From NCBI GenBank assembly GCA_021397835.1, contig JAJFZO010000896.1, forward strand, positions 2,520,501 through 2,584,500: a DNA stretch of 64,000 bases, read 5' to 3'. The stretch comes from Moringa oleifera. Taxonomy: Eukaryota > Streptophyta > Magnoliopsida > Brassicales > Moringaceae. Made by a program: the position numbers and the translations under genes. Below, in pieces: positions 57,855 to 64,000 of the stretch. The notes beneath the pieces are model-generated. The model had not been told where the DNA came from, ran no database searches, and was given only the letters and a program-made list of their open reading frames with translations. Position 1 is the first letter of the stretch. Each line of letters opens with the position of its first letter.

Positions 57855-59700
57855 CTCTTTTTGAGCTACCCTTAGCTCATCTCAATGTTGGAAGATAAGC
57901 TCATTTTTTTGGCATGGCTTATCTCACCTCTACATTGACTTAAACCTGGGCCAATTTTGCCTCTACATTGACTTAAACCTAGGCCAATTCAATCTTGGTG
58001 TTGTTTGCATAAGCGTCAGCCTTGACCAATAGATTCTTAACTTTAATTGCATAAACATGCATCTTATTAATTTATTGTATCAATGGCAAATTCATTAAAA
58101 CATTAGCCTCTTTCATGAAATGATGAAGATTTATGTTGATATGGTTATGTTTATAAGTACTGCTATTCTTCGAGCAAGCTACAAAAGTAAGAAAAAAGCA
58201 CTAATAAAAAATCTACTAATGCAATGGAAGCAAGATTAAGCAGGTGATACTTACCTTCCCAAAGCATATCATTGTGTTTTCAAGGAAAGCGTCTTTATTC
58301 TCTTCTTTCAGCTTCTTCATGTCTTGAGGAAGGATGGACCTGTACAGCCACTCTTGAACCAAACTTGGCTGGTTCAATGACGTTTCAATTAAAAAATTCC
58401 ATTTGGGCATGAACTTATATTAAAAGGGGACAGGTTATAGCCTACCTAGGGCCATCGAGAGTGCATTTATAGAATCACAATTCCTAGCGTGGCTCACCCT
58501 TTTCATTCCCCTTCCTTTTGCTTAATGGAGGGGAAACAACCATTATCTTTCCCTTCTTGGCACTAAAAGCACCATCACTTAGGCCAACTATGGCCTTTTT
58601 TCTCTTCAGAATAGAGCCCATGAGGATTGACCTCGTTATTGAGGTCTGGTAACAACACCATCAGTATAATAGCCTTCGAGGTGTGCCTCCCTAAGGCAAC
58701 ATCCATTGCCTCCTATAGTTGGTTTTCAGTTACTAAGGCAAATTTGGTTGAGGGACCATCTCTTTTTCAAAATTTGCAAAACATAACACCCAAGAATTAG
58801 CTAAAGTAAAGATGAAATATTGAATAATAAGTTAAAGGAGTAAGAAGACCCGAAGTGGCATTTATTCGAGAAACTACACTGAGAGAAAAAAGATTAATAA
58901 AAAGGTGAAGTGTAGTCTCTTCATTGGGATTTGTATTTGTTTTGGTTCAAATATTTGGTTTGGCATTTGGTGGTTGTTCAAGATCCAGAATTGGATTAGG
59001 AAGGTGGGAGAAAAGTTCCTTCTTTTTAGAACCCAAGCCTAATATGTCTTCGACAAATCAAGAAGTGTTATTAAACCTAAAGACCTCGTACTAGAATCTT
59101 ATGGCTCTAGCTACTGCTATTTTACTATGATCTCTAAAACTATCTACACCCATTTAATTAGAAAAGGACTGAAGAATCACCGTTAGGTCGAGTGATTCTT
59201 TTTCTTGTAGATTTTTTAGAGGTTCATTCTAAACATTAAGTAGAGGATACGTCTTGGGCCAAAAGGCTTAGAAATATTTTTTGGTCCAACACTTATTATT
59301 TGAAGGTGGGCCTTTTGAAATGAGTTTAGGGCTAATACCAACAAAATAATAAAATTTAAAATCAAAGCTTCTATAATCCTTTTTGGTGCTTAACTCAAAA
59401 AACTTAGCAAACAAGGCTGCTAAAAGATTTATACAGTTCATAGAGAAAAGTTTTAATATGAAGGTGACCATATAATGCTAAGCATTGGGTGTGACCTGGA
59501 ATGAGAGATTTTGAAGTAACAACAGATGTTTTGGAAAAAATAGGTAGATTGAGAGATCTTGGAGTCCTTTGAGGCTATCTTTGAAGACTATAATCTAACC
59601 TTCACACGGGGTCCATGACTGATCAGAGTGAGAAGAAATTTCAAGCTTGATGAACCTTAGAATGGAGAAATTATTCATAACACAAATTTCAGATCCTCAG
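57855..59700 (-). pseudogene. Gypsy-associated plant gag-like gene (putative gypsy-type transposon family), copy 1
   Basis: The minus-strand remnant at 59471-59268 ends ISKGPPSNNKCWTKKYF, like the SNKGWKKRFFFV signature of the 'putative gypsy type transposon' family. Farther along, 58410-58258 reads SLVQEWLYRSILPQDMKKLK to MICFGK and ends at a good donor (AAG|GTAAGT). After it, FMKEANVLMNLPLIQ and KVKNLLVKADAYANNTKIEL resemble the helical C-terminal part. A stop-free gene cannot be assembled. 62830-63990 is a second copy. Confidence 0.6.
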
Positions 59701-60340
59701 GAGTGTAAGAAAAAGCTTTAGGTTTCTAGCTAATTTCCCAATACTAAAAAGAAAATAAGAAAAGTTCAAAATTCACCTAAAAGATGAGCTTCGAAGATAA
59801 AAATGTGGAGCTCTGGATTGGTTGAGAAAGAATTTGAAGGCTTCACAAACATGAAGAGAAAGAGAAGATTTTTGAAACCTCTTTCAAATGCGATAATCAT
59901 TTGTTGAAAAAACCAAAGGGCAATATACTTGTAAAATGTGTGACCTTTTTACAACCTTAGGTCGTGGGCAATCATGAGCTGTCATTTAAATATTAAATGT
60001 GTTAGAAAAGACTTTTTCAAATAACTTAATGGAAAGCTGACTAGGTACTAGAGGCATGGATTTTTCTGACCTACATTCATCTTGACCTATACCTTCCCCG
60101 ACCTGGGCAAATCTCCAAATAGTCATCAAGTCGTTTGTGATAGCAAAATCCCTTTCTCGAGAGATCTTGATCTACACTAAGTCACCAAATGAACAATAAG
60201 ACACATGGTATTTTTATCATGAAAAATTCTATAGATTTTCAGTGCCCAAAAGATTTCAAAATTTAAAAAAGTGCGCAAGATACAAGATCCATGTATTTGC
60301 ACATCTTAGATCAATGACATGGGTTTATCATTTCTAACAA
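59701..60340. other. Retroelement-derived spacer
   Basis: No gene. Probably part of the untranslated/LTR region of the minus- or plus-strand Gypsy fragment. Confidence 0.35.
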
Positions 60341-60344
60341 GGCT

Positions 60345-60375
60345 ACACTTATAAATACCCCTTCGATCAAAGAGA
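60345..60375 (+). promoter_or_regulatory. TATA-like element of a probable decayed LTR
   Basis: CACTTATAAATACCCCTTCG followed by GATCAAAGAGAGAAGG resembles the TATA/transcription-start region of a plant LTR. Long T-rich and A-rich tracts follow up to 60750. LTR borders were not found. Confidence 0.4.
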
Positions 60376-60946
60376 GAAGGACCTTGGTTTTCTTTTGGCG
60401 AGTGAACTTTTTAGATGAAATTTTTATATGCAAGTTTTGGAGCTAGCTTTGGAAGACTTTTTGGAGGGGAGTTTTCTAAGAGAATATTTTTCTTTCTTTG
60501 AAAGTAAAACACTTTCATTTTTTTTTTTTTTTTTACAGAGAGCTTGATAATGTAGTCAAGAGTGTGAAAGTTTCTTTCCTAGAAGAATTGTAAAAGGATT
60601 GCTGCATTGTGCTAATAGGTAAACCCAGTTATCCTATAGTCTTCTTCTTGTAACAAACTTGACCATATTTGAAATGTTGATTTTTTTATGCCTTCTTAGT
60701 TTTTTCTTTGTGCTTTTTTTTTAAAAAATTATTCTCCTACTTTCTTTATTTTGTGGTTGTAAAGGTTCTTGTTTCTTTATCATTTTAGCATCATGTCCAT
60801 CTTTCTACATAAAATAAATTTTAGAATTGATGCATTCATAGGAGTCTTTCCTTACACATCGTTTTAAATAAAATTGTTTTATCTTGAGGAGACAGGAGTT
60901 AATTTAGTGCCTCTCCTTGATCCTCACCTAAAATACATTATTTAGA
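60376..60946. other. Possible LTR/leader sequence
   Basis: No gene. T-rich with a 20-T run near 60520. Placed between the TATA-like element and the pol remnant. Confidence 0.35.
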
Positions 60947-61695
60947 GTGCTTTTTAATAGTTTTAAGAAAACTAAAAAAGACAGAGTGAAGATCAAGTTG
61001 GTCTTGTTACCACCTGTTGAGATTAATCAGGGCCATAACAAAGGCAAGATGCTGGTATCCTTGGTATCCAAAAGATATTTCAAGATGAAGCCTGTAGAAA
61101 CCCAAGACTTGTGTCTTGTATTATGGCTTGAACAAAACAAGGAAATCACTTGTCCAACAGAAGTCAAACACCAGCTCATCGAATTTCCAAACATAATACC
61201 TCATGAGACCACTATTGGTCTCAACATGCCATAGACGTTGATCGTAGAGCTATCATTTCTAACAAACCAACATATTGGATGAATCCATATGAGTATGATG
61301 AAATCCACTGCCAAGTCAAGGAATTACTAAGGAAAGGATTTATTAAGAAAGTGTCAATCCTTGTGCTATACCAAGACTCTTAGTACTAAGAAAAGATGGT
61401 TGCTGAAGAATGTGCATTAATAGCCAAGCTATGAATGAAATCACCATGAAATATCGATTCTCGATATCTAGACTCGATGACATGTTTGACTTGCTGCATG
61501 ATGCCGCCATTTTTTCTAAAATTGATATTCATAGTGGATATTATCAATTGACGGCTAAGAGATGGATGGAAAATTGCCTTTAAAACTTGAGTTGGTATAT
61601 ATAAATGGATTGTCATGCCCTTCGAATTGTCAAATAAGCATAGCACATTCAAATGCCTAATGAACTAGGTACTTTACCCATTCAATGGAAAGTTT
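60947..61695 (+). pseudogene. Ty3/Gypsy protease-RT junction and RT palm relic
   Basis: The frame 60947-61234 contains NKGKMLVSLVSKRYFKMKPV and TEVKHQLIEFPNIIPHETTI, the spacer before gypsy RT. Then, with shifts, it reads VKELLRKGFIKK, VLRKDGC*RMCINSQAMNEI, KYRFSISRLDDMFDLLHDAA and IFSKIDIHSGYYQL, including the first RT aspartate (FSKID), and MPFELSNKHSTFK-like sequence. It stops before the YxDD motif. Confidence 0.82.
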
Positions 61696-61715
61696 GTGGA
61701 TTCATATCTATCATT

Positions 61716-61727
61716 TGGTATTAGAGC
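61716..61727 (+). other. LTR-retrotransposon primer-binding site (initiator tRNA-Met type)
   Basis: TGGTATTAGAGC is one base from TGGTATCAGAGC, the usual plant PBS. It is preceded by ATCA and TT, as just after an LTR end, and a gag frame follows about 250 bp on. Confidence 0.7.
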
Positions 61728-62530
61728 TACAGAGACTCATGGGAAAATGAATGTTGAATTCCATAATGAAGTAAATGAAACATTAACATGGCATGACTTA
61801 ATTTTTGATCAAGTACATGGAACTTTACAAATAGTCCTTACAAAACTACAAGCCCTACGTCCCACCAAAAGATTTCATGCTTATTCACTAAACATTAATC
61901 CTTTTACTCTAGAGAATTTCTTTCATCGTCTACACACCATACCATTTACTATTACTAACAACCATTCATTATCACTTTCACTTAAGCTACACATCCCAAA
62001 GATCAATGGCGAAGATCCAATGGGTTAGATCAATAAGGGGGAGCAATACTTCAAATACGAAGGTGTGGAAGCAAGTTAACAAGTGTAACTAGTCTCTTTT
62101 GACTTGAAAGGTATTATGCTATAATGCCAATTTTGGCACTTAATTGCAAGAACTTGCTAAGACAATCTTGTTTTGCTTTAGTCCTATTGAATTTGAAGGA
62201 CCCTAAGAATCCTTATCCCACTTGAAATAAGCTAGGACAATTGCAGTTTATTAAAAAGCCTTTGAAAGGCTTTTTCATCAGGTAGACAACTTACCAAAAA
62301 AAGTTTTAATTGGGTGTTTTATTGCAAGCTTGAAATATGCAATCAAATTAAATGTCAAGATCAAACAACCTCAAACTTAGCAAAAACCATAAGAGTTTGT
62401 CTGATCAATGGAAGAGCAAAAGCAGCTCCAATGATAACCCTCACTAATAGAATGCAATCAGGAGCCCTACCATGCACCAAAAGTAAACCTAACCCAAAAT
62501 AGGAATTTTGGAACCAGCACCCATGCTAAC
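61728..62530 (+). pseudogene. Second Ty3/Gypsy leader and gag relic
   Basis: After a leader frame come HIPKINGEDPMG, a TAG where the family has Trp, then INKGEQYFKYEGVEASKQ. This is the ..FPRFNGEDPTGWIYKAEQYF.. gag start. Near 62300-62450, KTIRVCLINGRAKAAPMI follows FNWVFYCKLEICNQIKCQDQ, matching ..FLIGCFIAGLKDEIRLDV..LADTIGVARLIEE... Multiple frameshifts are present. It belongs to a different insertion from the gag at 56 kb. Confidence 0.75.
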
Positions 62531-62829
62531 AAGAATGAAGTCCAAACCACTATCCTTTCTTATATGCCAAATCATTGAGAGGTATGGATATGCCAAAGAA
62601 AGGTCTATGCTATTATTGTGATGAGAAACCTGAGCGACCGATATCAGTGTTCTAAACATTCATAATTGAAAATGGACTACATATGAAGGAAACAAATGAA
62701 AAGGAACCACCTCAGAAAAGAGATACTTAAGAACTACTGTTGACACCTAATTTTGCTCCTAAGAAGATTGACTTTATCCAAATTCATCTCTCCAATCTAG
62801 AAGCCTTAGACTAAGGTTTATTATTTTTC
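62531..62829. other. Retroelement interior
   Basis: CTATTATTGTGATGAGAAAC at about 62610 (CYYCDEKPER) may be the gag zinc knuckle. No intact gene. Confidence 0.35.
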
Positions 62830-64000
62830 TTTAAACTTGACTCATCTGGGCTTACTGCGGATGACTGATCGGGATTACCTTGGTCTCTACATTGGCTTGG
62901 ACTTGGGCTAACTTCACCTTTATCTTATCCAATTAGCCTCAACTTTGGTCTATAAACTCTTTAGCCCCTTAACCTCAACTGAATAGGCATGGAATTTGTT
63001 GATGACATCAGTGGTTAACTCATTTACAGCCTTAGCCTCTTTCATGAAATGATAGAGGCTGATGTTGATGTTGTTTTACTAGCTAATAAGCATAGTCATT
63101 TCTTAAGTAAACTATTAAAAAAATGGAAAATAAAAGTCAAGAATTTATAGTTACATTTCAAAAAGAGACAAAAGTAAAAAAGAATTATACTTACCTCCCC
63201 AAAGCATATCATAGTGTTGCTAAAAAACATGTTGTTGTTTCCCCCATCTATTTGCTTCTTGTCTTAGAGGTGGATTGATTTGTAGAGCCATTTTTGGACT
63301 AAAGTGAGATGGTTTAAGGATCTTTTGGTAGGTATGTCATAGTTTGGCATGAAGTTTTCCTCCAATAGGAGGGGTTATGGCTCACCCAAGGGCAATGGGA
63401 GTGCATTCATTACACCTCTAACCCTTGGATGGCTCCTTTTATCACCAATCTTCCACTTGGTTATTAGGGGAGCAGAAACCCCATTTTTCTTATTTTATGA
63501 TAGGGGCATCATCATCGAGGCCAACCTTTTCTTTTCGGGGAAACTCGTGAGAACTAATCTCGCTGTTGATGTTTGGCAGCAACACCAAGAGTGGAACTTC
63601 CTCTAAGGGATATATCTCTTCAAGGCCATATCCACGACCTCCCACAGTTGATTCTCTGTGACTTGAGGCAGATTAGGTTAAGGTGCCATTTCTTTAAGGT
63701 CAATAAGACATAACATCAAAAGGTTAAGTAACAAGCACAATGATAAAATGATTAAAGCTTGAACAAAAAAAAAGTTATAAGACCTAGCATGATATCGATC
63801 TTAGAGACCACACCGATAGATTGAGGACTTAGGGGTTGAAGCATAAGTCCCACATCAAGGTTCACATCAGTTTCAAGGTCGGTAGTAGGCTTAAGATTAT
63901 GTGTCTGCCCATCATCGAAAGGTGCACCCATTTCAGGTGCAAGACTTGGTTCAAGGTCTATTGGTTTGAAATCGAGATTTGGATTTTTTGAGAGATAAAT
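62830..64000 (-). pseudogene. Gypsy-associated gag-like gene, copy 2 (runs off right edge)
   Basis: Collinear with 57855-58800: AGCCTCTTTCATGAAATGAT at 63031 matches 58108, and CTTACCTCCCCAAAGCATAT at 63191 matches CTTACCTTCCCAAAGCATAT at 58251. It has the same donor-like exon end. The two copies differ by many indels, so neither is recent. Confidence 0.6.

Noticed and set aside
1..64000. tRNA, rRNA or other structured RNA genes
   Set aside because: No cloverleaf or rRNA block was noticed by eye. A covariance-model scan would be needed to exclude them.

Overview
The window is plant nuclear DNA. It has intron-rich genes with plant splice signals, a thylakoid-lumen FKBP immunophilin, a plant-type PPR protein, TIR-NBS-LRR (TNL) resistance genes, a Mutator-like element (MULE) carrying a DUF1985/Ulp1 gene, and fragments of Copia, Gypsy and CACTA transposons. 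TNL genes point to a eudicot. The species cannot be named from the sequence. Most of the window is AT-rich and made of old repeats. About six gene-like loci stand out as islands of higher GC.

Layout. 1-3.4 kb: the 5' part of FKBP13 (minus strand, running off the left edge) and an intact single-exon PPR-E gene (minus). 4.1-20.9 kb: repeat land, with a ~0.8 kb family, then a head-to-tail array of ~1.1-1.2 kb units with exon-like segments on the minus strand, interrupted by a 540-bp solo LTR and closed by two foldback elements. 21.1-23.1 kb: a two-exon LLPH-like gene (plus). 23.6-27.1 kb: a TNL pseudogene (minus). 27.7-31.8 kb: AT-rich spacer with another copy of the repeat family. 31.8-37.8 kb: a second copy of the 22.15-27.7 kb segment, in which the LLPH piece is dead but the TNL is intact (five exons, 1207 codons). 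38.19-47.46 kb: a ~9.3 kb MULE with an intact nine-exon DUF1985-Ulp1 gene (plus) facing a MURA transposase gene (minus) that has one in-frame stop. 47.5-53.9 kb: satellite, foldback, a CACTA terminus and more copies of the repeat family. 53.9-64 kb: interleaved, frame-broken Ty3/Gypsy fragments on both strands.

The most interesting system is the MULE. Its noncoding compartments (the leader before the Ulp start codon, two Ulp introns, the gap between the convergent genes, and intron 1 of the transposase) are packed with a short motif, TCGTRMC, at roughly 19-20 bp or longer regular spacing. The motif is always in the sense orientation of the gene it belongs to and is largely missing from the exons. 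This arrangement recalls the VANDAL/VANC sequence-specific anti-silencing system of Arabidopsis, but with a different motif. The second theme is the TNL duplication: one copy keeps a full TNL frame, while the other has collapsed to a spliceable TIR plus P-loop frame of 240 codons. The third is the large tandem array whose units retain conserved protein-like segments and splice-site-like borders from a gene I do not recognise.

Exon joins were checked by hand for phase. Domain names come from recognition of motifs, not database searches.
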